A stretch of DNA of 51,133 nt from Candidatus Nitrotoga sp. BS (GTDB taxonomy: Bacteria; Pseudomonadota; Gammaproteobacteria; Burkholderiales; Gallionellaceae). Below, in pieces: positions 1 to 7,138 of this stretch. The notes below the pieces were generated by a model that was not told the origin of the DNA, searched no databases, and saw nothing but the letters and a program-made list of their open reading frames with translations. The stretch spans positions 1 to 51,133 of the forward strand of contig NZ_CAKMLL010000050.1 in assembly GCF_927797785.1 (NCBI RefSeq), given 5' to 3'. The translations under genes and the position numbers were made by a program. Positions within the stretch are counted from its first letter, which is position 1. Each line of letters starts with the position of its first letter.

Positions 1-380
1 GTACCGGAGGGGGTGGTTAGGGGAGTTGAGGGGGAAGAGACACCATCGATTTTCCGACCCTTGAGGGAAGCGTGACCACTCACCTCAAGGCCTGGAGCAA
101 AGGCTCTCGAATACGTGATATCAACAATCAGGTAATCCGCGCCGCGTTCAACAAAATTGACGGATTTTATTTTTGGGGCTGCATATTTTTTGATGGAGTC
201 GCCGGCGGCTTCGCCCAGCAGGTCATCGGTGAGTTTTTTAAACAGATCCCCAAAACCGCCACCTTTGTCGGAATCTTCCGCCGTGTTTACACCCGGACTG
301 GATTCACCATTCTGGCCATAGGCAGTATGCTGCGGTAACACTAGAATAGCGAACAGCACCAGAAAACATATCCCTTTCAT
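1..380 (-). CDS. Secreted protein of unknown function, C-terminus beyond the window edge
   Basis: Reading the minus strand from an ATG at 378-380 gives 126 uninterrupted codons up to the window edge, so only the N-terminal part is present. A purine-rich ribosome site (AAAGGA) lies about seven bases upstream of the ATG. The protein opens with a short basic stretch (MKG) and a hydrophobic core of about 15 residues, ending near 'TAYGQN', which looks like a Sec signal peptide. The mature part has a Gly/Asp-rich linker, a 'GDLFKKLTDDLLGEAAGDS' segment and then a beta-strand-like region. I do not recognise the family. The product is expected in the periplasm or outside the cell. It is separated from the recombinase remnant by about 550 bases. 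Confidence 0.6.
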   Translation of the reverse strand, partial: MKGICFLVLFAILVLPQHTAYGQNGESSPGVNTAEDSDKGGGFGDLFKKLTDDLLGEAAGDSIKKYAAPKIKSVNFVERGADYLIVDITYSRAFAPGLEVSGHASLKGRKIDGVSSPSTPLTTPSG

Positions 381-930
381 ATATCCTTTCACGTATTATG
401 TTTTTAACGGAACGGCCAACGGTCGCGGATAGAAAGCAATGGATATCTTTTGAACTCAAAACGGGGACTCACTGGGAATACTTAAGATTGAACCCCCGAT
501 TATCTTTGGAACTCCTTTGCTTTCCTTGGTGTATACCATGAATTTTTAAAATTGTCATCCCCCGGGAGGTGGGTTGTTGGAGGTATTCTTTACCCAAGCA
601 CAGCAGGAAAAATCCGTTACAGTAAACCGAATTATGTGAAAACGTCTTTTAAAAAATGCCGGATGATTTTACAGAATCAATCATTCAATGTCGCAATTAC
701 CTATTGAATTGAGTGTCGGATCGGCATCAGTCATTGAAAAAATGGTCCGTAGAAAATCCAGGTTTACTTGTTAAACGTTTTTATAAACAGGCAGAACTTG
801 ACAGTTAGTTGGTTAGACGAAGCCGCTACGCGGAGGAAACCCAAACTGCGATGCCACGATTTATGCTTCCTCTTAGTCCCCTCGTCTTCTGAGGGGTTGA
901 TTTTGCACACAATCATGAGGACACGCCAGC
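381..930. other. Gene-free stretch before the recombinase remnant
   Basis: This segment must contain the promoter of the leftward secreted-protein gene. The open frames that cross its right end (from about 768) have no recognisable product and overlap the recombinase in another frame. The only clear structure is the GC stem-loop at 878-896. I see no tRNA and no complete terminal repeat of a mobile element. Confidence 0.4.
878..896. repeat. Small GC-rich stem-loop upstream of the recombinase remnant
   Basis: CCCCTC and GAGGGG flank a seven-base loop, giving a perfect six-pair stem. It lies 34 bases before the recombinase start codon. IS91-like elements carry short hairpins near their ends, so this may mark an element boundary, but it could equally be a terminator or leader hairpin. 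It has no adjacent T-run. Confidence 0.35.
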
Positions 931-1806
931 ATGCGCACAACATTTTCATCGCAATTGCACTTCGACCAACAGTACCAGACATCTCTCAAGCATTTCAAGC
1001 TCAAAGGTTTGCAGCCCAAGACCATCGAGGCGTACTCGCGCACCCTACGCCGCATCGGCGCGCGCTTCGATCATCAAATCGACAGCCTGACCGAGGCACA
1101 ACTGAGGGAGTATTTCACCGAACTGGTGGCGTCGCACGCGTGGAGTACGGTCAAACTCGACCTGTACGGGTTAAAGTTTTACTACCCGTACGTCTTGCGC
1201 AAGCCTTGGGTCGCGCCCGGACTGATCAACCCCCCGAGGTGCCAACGCCTGCCGGATGTCGTCACGGTCGACGAGAGTCCGGTGGATATTAATCGCCACG
1301 CGCGTGGTCAGTTACCGGGTGTGCTTCTTCACGCTGTATAGCCTGCGCTGCGCCTGGGCGAAGGGCTACGGCTGCAATTGGCGGATATCGATGCGGCACG
1401 CGCTCGCGCGCATATCCGCGATACCAAGGGCAACTAGGCTCGCTTCGTTCCGCTGCCGCATGCGACGCTCCTGCTCCTGTGCCGTATTGGCAAACGCATC
1501 GCAACCCGTTGTTGCTGTTCCCCAACCACCATTCCGGCAGAAAAGTGGCCGCAACTGCCAGGACGCTGCTGGATCATGACGGTGTGCAAACCACTCTGCA
1601 CAAAGTGACCGAAGCCTGCGGCCTAAAAAAGAGCACGCCTCACAGTTTGCGCCACAGCTATGCGACCCATCTGATCGATGGCCGGGGTCGACCTGATCGA
1701 GGTGCAGAAGTTTCTCGGCCATCACTCCCTACTCACCACCGCCCGCTATACCCACCTGACCGACCAGACCAAACTTCTCGCCATAGAGCGTATCAACGGG
1801 AAGTAG
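931..1806 (+). pseudogene. Tyrosine recombinase/integrase remnant of the IS91-associated type
   Basis: The N-terminal SAM-like DNA-binding domain is readable from the ATG at 931 ('HFKLKGLQPKTIEAYSRTLR'). The catalytic domain follows in other frames. Landmarks include 'RVCFFTLYSL', the box with 'HSLRHSYATHL' (conserved His and Arg), and 'FLGHHSLLTTARYTHL' with the nucleophilic Tyr, ending at a TAG at 1804-1806. At least four lesions separate these pieces: a frame change near 1275, another near 1345, an in-frame TAG at 1435-1437, and frame changes near 1480 and 1680. Intact relatives are about 290 residues and usually sit next to an IS91-family transposase, which is absent here. The gene is therefore a dead relic of a mobile element. 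Confidence 0.8.
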
Positions 1807-1883
1807 CACTTTTGTCAGTCTAACCTCGAAAATCTGGCCAGAACTCGCAGCGAAACAACAGCGATAAGATCAGAATAAAAATG

Positions 1884-3205
1884 TCACATTGCTACGAGGG
1901 AGGCGAGCAACCTTTTAGTCCAATTGTCGAAATGATGATTCTCACCTTCGTTTAAGGCGACACGGATGAGCTCTCTGCGACGGCAAATTTCCCGTTCGAG
2001 ATCTATGAATTGCCATTCAATTTCGTCTAGCACCACAGCCAATTCGTTGGCAATGTGGTGATCAGTCATTGCGATTTCGATCAGCGACTCCAAACCGCTT
2101 GGGTCGAAACCGAATTGAAAAAGTATTGAACGTAAACTTGCCATACGATCGAACATAAACTCCAGCTCTCCAGGCGGGCTATAGTTAGCAGCAGCTGCTA
2201 GACCCAGTAAAGCGCGAAACTCATCCCATGTTTCAAATAGTTGTGAAGCCGCCTCGAGCCGAGTTAGCTCAACATTGTTAGTTGCAATGGGGTCAATGGT
2301 TATGGGACCGAAGCCTTCCAGTAACAAGGAAAGCAGTTCAGGGCCATATTTTTTGGAATTCAGGCGAATCCAAATGCTCATTCGTTTGCTGTTGCCGAAG
2401 CGAGCAAAAATGGAAGCACAGGCATCGGAAATGCTGACGATGCGAGCTACAATGCTGATTTTGTCACCATGCAACCAATAGGGATAACCACTGCCATCCA
2501 GTCTCTCATGGTGCTGCAGAATAGCGGTTGAAACAGCTGGGTTAATACCTGCCACTTCACGAACTATAAGACAGCTTATAATTGGATGTGCATAGATGTG
2601 GTGACGCTCGATTTCACTGAGGTCGTTTTTTGAGTTCAGCACTTCAGGGTTGATATGAAGCTCTCCCAAGTCATGAAATAGGGCTGCAGATAGCAGATTT
2701 TCCATGTCCATTCCTGACAGTTTTATACGGACTGCCAAGTAGTGGGCAATCAGGGTCACAAGCAGAAGGTGTTGGAACAAATCTGGTTGTTGCTCTTTGG
2801 CTACGGTGAGCTTGAACGCCATATGTGGTGATAGCACCAACAGAACGACTTCTTGAGGCAGTGCCCGTAAATCCCCATTGAAGGCCGCCAAATATTGCAG
2901 GCCGGGATTTTTTTAATGAGAAGGGATACTTCTCTTGCTAGGGAGTCTAGCGTGACTCCATTCTGGACTGTAAGGCTTTGGTCGATCGGTTTACACAGCT
3001 TATGCTTTATCAATACTTCACGTAGGTTACTACCTATAATCGTGTTCTCTTTAATTAGTTTGATCCCGCTGGCCGAGTAAATATCCTCAGAGGAAGTAAC
3101 TTCCTTATGGTCTGACATATCAGTAACTTTGGTCACATAATGCGAGTCTTCCTCGGCAGCTTGATGCGCTATTTCTTCATATACAGTCTTGTCTATAGTT
3201 GTCAT
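1884..3205 (-). pseudogene. HD-GYP-type phosphohydrolase, interrupted by a frameshift
   Basis: Two minus-strand frames together encode one protein of about 440 residues. The N-terminal part runs from an ATG at 3203-3205 ('MTTIDKTVYEE') to about 2900. The C-terminal part continues in the next frame to a stop at 1884. The frame changes at a run of seven T's (2908-2914), the classic site of an indel or a sequencing slip. The C-terminal part carries 'HDLGELH' and 'HHERLDGSGYP', the signature of HD-GYP cyclic-di-GMP phosphodiesterases, plus a later 'SISDAC' Asp. The N-terminal part has no domain I can name. An IS5-like element sits just upstream and may have displaced the promoter. If the indel is a sequencing error, the gene is intact. 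Confidence 0.7.
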
Positions 3206-3245
3206 GTGGCAATACAAGTAAATTCGAGCGTAGTTCGCCGGGATT

Positions 3246-3268
3246 TTGCCAACTTTTAAAGTTGGCAA
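3246..3268. promoter_or_regulatory. 23-bp perfect dyad upstream of the HD-GYP gene
   Basis: TTGCCAACTT and AAGTTGGCAA are perfect inverted copies around a three-base centre. The dyad lies 41 bases upstream of the HD-GYP ATG and 17 bases inside the left end of the IS element. It resembles an operator for a dimeric repressor, or a leader hairpin. There is no T-run to make it a clear terminator. Confidence 0.4.
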
Positions 3269-3285
3269 TCTGTTTTGAATATTTA

Positions 3286-3318
3286 AAGGGCACTTCTATA
3301 AATCCCGTTAGTTTTCAC
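3286..3318 (+). repeat. Left terminal inverted repeat of the IS5-like element
   Basis: This 33-bp sequence matches the reverse complement of 4097-4129 at most positions. The outer AAGGGCAC, the TCTATAAA block and the inner TTTTCAC are conserved. Confidence 0.75.
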
Positions 3319-3322
3319 CCGC

Positions 3323-3350
3323 CATCATCAAATTTCATTTTTTGATGATG
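3323..3350. repeat. Hairpin inside the left part of the IS element
   Basis: CATCATCAAA and TTTGATGATG form a perfect 10-bp stem around an eight-base loop. It lies five bases inside the left terminal repeat and downstream of the transposase stop, so it could end transposase transcription or block read-through into the element. Confidence 0.45.
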
Positions 3351-3433
3351 TTCCGGTGAGACTTACAATATCTACGGCGGTTTGTTCATTGCCTCCCAGC
3401 CGATGTCGGCTATTTTGAGTGGTCACCCCCCTT

Positions 3434-4038
3434 TTATACCATTGCCTGCGCGACAGGCGCACCCATCCTGTCTAAGTCAAACACTTTCAAACGAATCAGC
3501 GTCTCAATGCGCTTTAGGTTGTACGTCAAGCTCATCAAGCCCACCCCCCCTTGGCGCGCGCTGCGCCAATACTGCGCAAGAAGATGCCGCCCATGTCGTT
3601 TTCCATCGCACCAAAAACATGCTCGACCCGTGCACGAACGCGCGATTTCTCTGTGTTGCTCAGCGCTTGTGCTTCGGTCAACGGTTTGTTGCGATAGGCA
3701 CGTTCATGAATCCGGCTCTCGTGCCGACTTCCCTTGAGGCTTTGCGCCTGTTCGTCTGAACGGTAGGCGCTATCTGCCCACACTTCTTTGCCGCCTGTCG
3801 CCTCGTCGCGCAGCACCCCATCGAGCACCTGACTGTCATGGTTGCTGGCGGCGGGTCAGGCGGCGGCGGTGATGAGCTTGGTGTCCTGGTCGATGTTGAT
3901 GGGGTTCTTATAGCCATAGTGGCTTTGACCGCTTTTCTTCGCCCAGCGGGCAATGACGGCGTTGAGCCGCTCCAGCGGGTCGCCTGCTTCAGACAGGCTG
4001 GCGTAGCGGTTCTGAAGGTCAAACAGGCCGTTTTGCAT
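3434..4038 (-). pseudogene. IS5-family transposase, internally deleted and inactivated
   Basis: The reading frame starts at 4038 with 'MQNGLFDLQNRYASLSEAGD', a typical IS5-family N-terminus. It then jumps directly to 'ARWAKKSGQSHYGYKN', so the intervening segment with part of the DDE catalytic region is missing. An in-frame TGA at 3856-3858 follows 'KLITAAA', and the same frame resumes with 'HDSQVLDGVLRDEATGGK' and 'WADSAYRSDEQ'. A second lesion, in a C-run at 3541-3547, moves the C-terminal 'GLMSLTYNLKRIETL' segment to another frame, with a TAA at 3434-3436. The protein cannot be functional. Confidence 0.8.
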
Positions 4039-4096
4039 GGGATGGGGGGCGTCGAATGGCTGTGTCTATTATAGGCGTGGTGAACTTTCGGCGCTT

Positions 4097-4129
4097 GTGA
4101 AAATCGAGGAGGTTTATAGAGGTGCCCTT
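4097..4129 (-). repeat. Right terminal inverted repeat of the IS5-like element
   Basis: Read on the minus strand it begins AAGGGCACCTCTATAAAC and ends GATTTTCAC, mirroring the left end. It lies about 60 bases upstream of the transposase start codon. Confidence 0.75.
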
Positions 4130-4301
4130 ATGAAAACTTGACCATTGATATTGCTCTGACGTAAGAACCATATTAGCGCGTACTGATTCAGTACTATATT
4201 AACGCACAGGTAATAGATAACTTTCTTCCTAACAGCCTGAAGTATCTGATGCGGAGGTGTGGCCATGCTCTAAGGTACCAGAACGAACTGGTTCGCCCGA
4301 A

Positions 4302-5069
4302 TCAACTCGAACCAGGCATTTTGCGGCGCTCCCACTCTTTTTCCAGCGCCTGGATATCGCGCAACCAGTCAATTTTTACTACACTCAGCACTTCGTGTTG
4401 ATGATCCTCTAACGATTCCTTCATGCCATGGATCTTGGCGAGCTTGGACAGTGTCGTGTCCCTTTGATGCAGAAGATATTCGATGATAGGAATGTACATA
4501 CCAACGAAACCGGTGAGCCACTCGGCCGACACCGAGTTTTCGCCTTCAATTTGAAAACGGAAACGTTGAATCGCCGCTAAAATAATGGAAGTATTGAGCC
4601 AGTGGCCACTAGTCACCCAATGATTTACCGTAAATAAACTTACGGGCAGACCACGACTATCCAGGCTAATAGCAAAAAGATGGGATGGGGCTGTTCGTTG
4701 CCATGGATTATTTTCTCCATTAACGTAGCGCCTATTCCCTGAAGCGGTAGCGTGATAGAAAAGATGAAGGTGGCCATGCTCGACCGTTGCATGCCGATGG
4801 GAGTGATAAAAAAACTGATAGCCATGACGACGATCCAAGACATCCGGATCGGGATAGCGCTCATCTTCGCGGACTTCCTTACCACTAATCCAGTTTTGCA
4901 GTAGCGAACCAAACTTTTGAGTGGCATCGCCCCAAGCATGCACGCTGCGCTGTGCATACTCATAAACGTGTACAAACTCTGTATCACCCATAGCACGCAA
5001 CATTGATCGGTAACTCACATTACACCCACCAAACCTGCTCCAAAGAAATCTGCTCAAAACACGGATCAT
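4302..5069 (-). CDS. His-rich conserved protein of unknown function, cotranscribed with the Cys-repeat lipoprotein
   Basis: The protein has 255 residues from the longest start. GTG at 5018 and an internal ATG at 5003 are alternative starts, and none has a strong ribosome site. No signal peptide or membrane span is evident, so it is probably cytoplasmic. The conspicuous feature is a cluster at about residues 85-105 reading 'FFYHSHRHATVEHGHLHLFYH', rich in His with one Glu, which could hold metal ions. From memory it resembles proteins labelled DUF6969, but I could not confirm this. The C-terminus is helical and charged ('KEWERRK'). It begins 44 bases after the lipoprotein gene ends, in the same direction, so the two are likely one transcription unit. 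Confidence 0.7.
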   Translation of the reverse strand: MIRVLSRFLWSRFGGCNVSYRSMLRAMGDTEFVHVYEYAQRSVHAWGDATQKFGSLLQNWISGKEVREDERYPDPDVLDRRHGYQFFYHSHRHATVEHGHLHLFYHATASGNRRYVNGENNPWQRTAPSHLFAISLDSRGLPVSLFTVNHWVTSGHWLNTSIILAAIQRFRFQIEGENSVSAEWLTGFVGMYIPIIEYLLHQRDTTLSKLAKIHGMKESLEDHQHEVLSVVKIDWLRDIQALEKEWERRKMPGSS

Positions 5070-5113
5070 TCCGAGGGGGTAGCCCCCCTTTTTTGAATAT
5101 CAGCTATTCCTTA

Positions 5114-5368
5114 TTATTTTGCTTTGCAGGTCCGATAATAATTTACGCTACTCGCGCCTGATTTAGCGCCGCATTTAGCGCCGCATTTAGCACCACATTT
5201 AGCGCCACATTTAGCGCCACATTTAGCACCGCATTTAGCTTGGCTTTTTGATGTGCCACAGCTGCGGTTGCTGTGACACGTCGTCGAGCATCCAGTAGAT
5301 GCCAATGCAGCAGTTGTAATTACAGCACCAACAATAGACCGCTTGAGAAGCTGAGACAAATTTGCCAT
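5114..5368 (-). CDS. Small lipoprotein with tandem Lys-Cys-Gly-Ala repeats
   Basis: The ATG at 5366-5368 is preceded by AGGAGA with ideal spacing, so I prefer it over an upstream in-frame start at 5437. The 84-residue product begins 'MANLSQLLKRSIVGAVITT' and has a lipobox ('ASTGC'), predicting a lipidated Cys at about residue 27. The mature part contains ten Cys: the lipid Cys, a 'TTCHSNRSCG' segment, six consecutive KCGA units followed by a degenerate KSGA, and a C-terminal 'YYRTCKAK'. Low-complexity Cys-repeat precursors are known among peptide metallophores such as HvfA. Here, however, no DUF692/DUF2063 maturation genes are nearby, and the partner is the His-rich protein. Copper, zinc or thiol stress are plausible cues, but this is inference. 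Confidence 0.75.
   Translation of the reverse strand: MANLSQLLKRSIVGAVITTAALASTGCSTTCHSNRSCGTSKSQAKCGAKCGAKCGAKCGAKCGAKCGAKSGASSVNYYRTCKAK
5161..5239. repeat. 12-bp tandem repeat encoding the Cys-repeat region
   Basis: Six complete 12-base units (atttagcgccgc and variants) are followed by seven bases of a seventh. On the coding strand each unit reads AAA-TGY-GGY-GCT (Lys-Cys-Gly-Ala). Every difference among the six units is in a third codon position and is silent. Confidence 0.85.
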
Positions 5369-6014
5369 GATAATTCTCCTATAAAGATTAAATAAATTGC
5401 TACCGTATGAATCCGCTGACAAACTTACAAACGGCACATAGCATATAGAGGCAACGATGTAATTTCGTTACATCTACGAGCATCTTACATGTATTTGGCT
5501 CACTGACCAAGACACAAGAACACGTGATTCACACACCGTTCGGACCTACTTCAGACGCCATCCTAACAAGGCAAGTGACTGGTACTGACGCAATATTTAC
5601 GCCATGAAATCGTTCAGCTGCACTATCTGATTTCCATCTCGGCGCAGATTCGCGACATGATAATATTCAGCAGTGTAAGATGTTTGATCACATGCATGGC
5701 GGGCTCTCCTTCGCAGCTTGGTTGCGATGAAAGTGACAATAAATCTGCCGTGCATGTACTTTTTTGGAGCAGATAATAAACCTTATTTTATTGAAATGTA
5801 ACGCATTTTTAGGAAAAACCTCAGGGTCTGACTTTATTTAACCTGATCTATTGGTTACCGTCGATGACAATTAATGAAAGAAGTATTGGTGTAAAATGTT
5901 AGACTTTTTCGCAAGGTGCTCTTAAATAGTGCAATCTAAAACTTCAGCATTAATCCTTAAACTGGATCATCGTTTTAGTGTCGGCAAGCCTTACGCACAT
6001 TGGACGTTGACTAA
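5369..6014. other. Intergenic region between divergent genes
   Basis: This stretch must hold the promoters of the leftward lipoprotein unit and the rightward Sel1-repeat gene. A 24-codon minus-strand frame at 5623-5697 with a good ribosome site is listed separately. I see no tRNA or strong terminator. Confidence 0.4.
5623..5697 (-). CDS. Possible 24-residue small protein
   Basis: An ATG at 5695-5697 is preceded by GGAGAG about eight bases upstream. It opens a frame reading 'MHVIKHLTLLNIIMSRICAE' plus four more residues before a TAG. The peptide would be hydrophobic and Met/Ile-rich. Length alone gives no statistical support. It lies upstream of the lipoprotein unit in the same direction and might be a leader peptide or a chance frame. 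Confidence 0.22.
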   Translation of the reverse strand: MHVIKHLTLLNIIMSRICAEMEIR

Positions 6015-6869
6015 ATGATATGCGCGCGTTGCGAAAGTTTGAACGTGCGCCGCTCTTCGTGGAAAAAAAACGAAGACCACATGAACCATATCCTTTATGC
6101 ACCGTACCGTTGCCGTGACTGCAAGCATCGTTTCTTTAAATTCAGTAAAACTTTTAAGCTTTCTCTCACAGCCATCTTGGGTTTGCTTGCCTGCGTAGGA
6201 TTTTTTGCCACGATTTATCTATTATCCAAACCTGACTCTATTATCGCCGCACCACCTATCGCCCATGAAATAAAGCCAAGCAGAACATTTGTACTCGAGA
6301 AAGCCAAACAGGGTAGGGCCGATGATCAATACGCTGCAGGACTCATGTACTTGCCAGGTGGCGACTTCACAGTAAATTACCAGGAAGCGCTAAAGTGGTT
6401 TGATTTAGCTGCCAAGCAGGGACATGCAGGGGCGGAATTCAATCTCGGCCTGCTTTATCAAAATGGACATGGCGTCTTGCAGGATTTCACCGCTGCTGCT
6501 CAATGGATTGAGAAAGCAGCTCACAAAGGTTACCCTGAAGCTCAACATCACCTTGGAAAACTTTACAAAACTGGTGAAGGAGTCCAACGTGATCTGACGC
6601 AGGCTTATGTCTGGTTTAACCTCGCGTCCGCACAAGGCTACCAACCCAGTATTTCTGGACGAAATAATGTAGCAAATCTCATGAGTGCAGCTGAAGTGCT
6701 GAAAGCACAAACCTTGTCGCGTAATTTCAAGCTAACACTACCCAATCGCGGTGAAGACAAAAAGCTTGCGGACAACGTCGAAAAGCATATCCAAAAAGAT
6801 ACACCTGAGAGAAGCGCGAAGCAACCTTCACAACTAGACAACGAATTTAACAAAAATGTCTCAAAGTAA
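6015..6869 (+). CDS. Membrane-anchored Sel1-repeat protein with N-terminal zinc ribbon
   Basis: The 284-residue protein starts with a CxxC pair ('CARC', residues 3-6) and a second pair ('CRDC', about residues 34-37), forming a probable zinc ribbon. A single hydrophobic segment ('LSLTAILGLLACVGFFATIY', about 49-69) would anchor it in the inner membrane. From about residue 95 to 205 there are three Sel1-like repeats of about 36 residues with the AxxxG/LG..Y..G.GV pattern ('NLGLLYQNGHGVLQDFTAAA', 'HLGKLYKTGEGVQRDLTQAY'). The C-terminal tail is charged and low-complexity. Sel1 repeats usually mediate protein contacts, so the partner cannot be named from sequence. It is followed by 269 bases before the convergent glmM. 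Confidence 0.75.
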   Translation: MICARCESLNVRRSSWKKNEDHMNHILYAPYRCRDCKHRFFKFSKTFKLSLTAILGLLACVGFFATIYLLSKPDSIIAAPPIAHEIKPSRTFVLEKAKQGRADDQYAAGLMYLPGGDFTVNYQEALKWFDLAAKQGHAGAEFNLGLLYQNGHGVLQDFTAAAQWIEKAAHKGYPEAQHHLGKLYKTGEGVQRDLTQAYVWFNLASAQGYQPSISGRNNVANLMSAAEVLKAQTLSRNFKLTLPNRGEDKKLADNVEKHIQKDTPERSAKQPSQLDNEFNKNVSK

Positions 6870-7013
6870 CCGCCATCGCCACTAAATTCACTTACAAAAA
6901 TTGCGCTTCAGATTTGAATCTGCCTTACTATTTAATGTGAAGACGCTACTTAAATATATTTCAATGTCTCAGGTTGTTGACAAGCTATAGCCACAATATT
7001 TACTGACTTACTG

Positions 7014-7029
7014 AGGAGGTTCTATGTAA
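7014..7029 (+). other. Strong Shine-Dalgarno followed by a start-stop codon pair
   Basis: AGGAGG at 7014-7019 is followed, with good spacing, by ATG (7024-7026) and immediately by TAA (7027-7029). This could be the relic of a lost gene, a mutated start, or a minimal start-stop unit acting in cis. No open frame follows. Confidence 0.3.
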
Positions 7030-7138
7030 GCAGTAATTTTTTTCGAGTAACGCTGTATTGTGATAAAGCGGGGTAACCAGGCAAGCCGCGAAGCGGCTAC
7101 TCGCAAAATTTTGATTTTTAGAGGTACTCTTAAGTTAT

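Larger units (their letters stand above)
3286..4129. mobile_element. Defective IS5-family insertion sequence, about 844 bp
   Basis: Both ends carry 33-bp imperfect terminal inverted repeats, beginning AAGGGCACTTCTATAAA on the left and AAGGGCACCTCTATAAA on the right (reverse complement). Between them lies a broken IS5-type transposase read leftwards. A 10-bp hairpin (3323-3350) lies between the left repeat and the transposase stop. No unambiguous target duplication is visible. The copy is short because an internal part of the transposase has been deleted. It lies between the HD-GYP gene and a gene for an unknown protein. Confidence 0.75.

Noticed and set aside
72-338. Plus-strand frame of 88 codons at the left end
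   Set aside because: It is antisense to the minus-strand secreted-protein gene, which has a ribosome site and signal peptide.
5071-5098. GGGGG-TAG-CCCCC followed by a T-run, resembling a plus-strand terminator
   Set aside because: The loop would be only three bases and no plus-strand gene ends upstream. It may slightly affect the leftward lipoprotein unit but cannot be called a terminator with confidence.
7084-7098. AGCCGC-GAA-GCGGCT hairpin between the Sel1 gene and glmM, considered as a terminator
   Set aside because: No T-run follows directly on either strand, so a terminator call is not supported.
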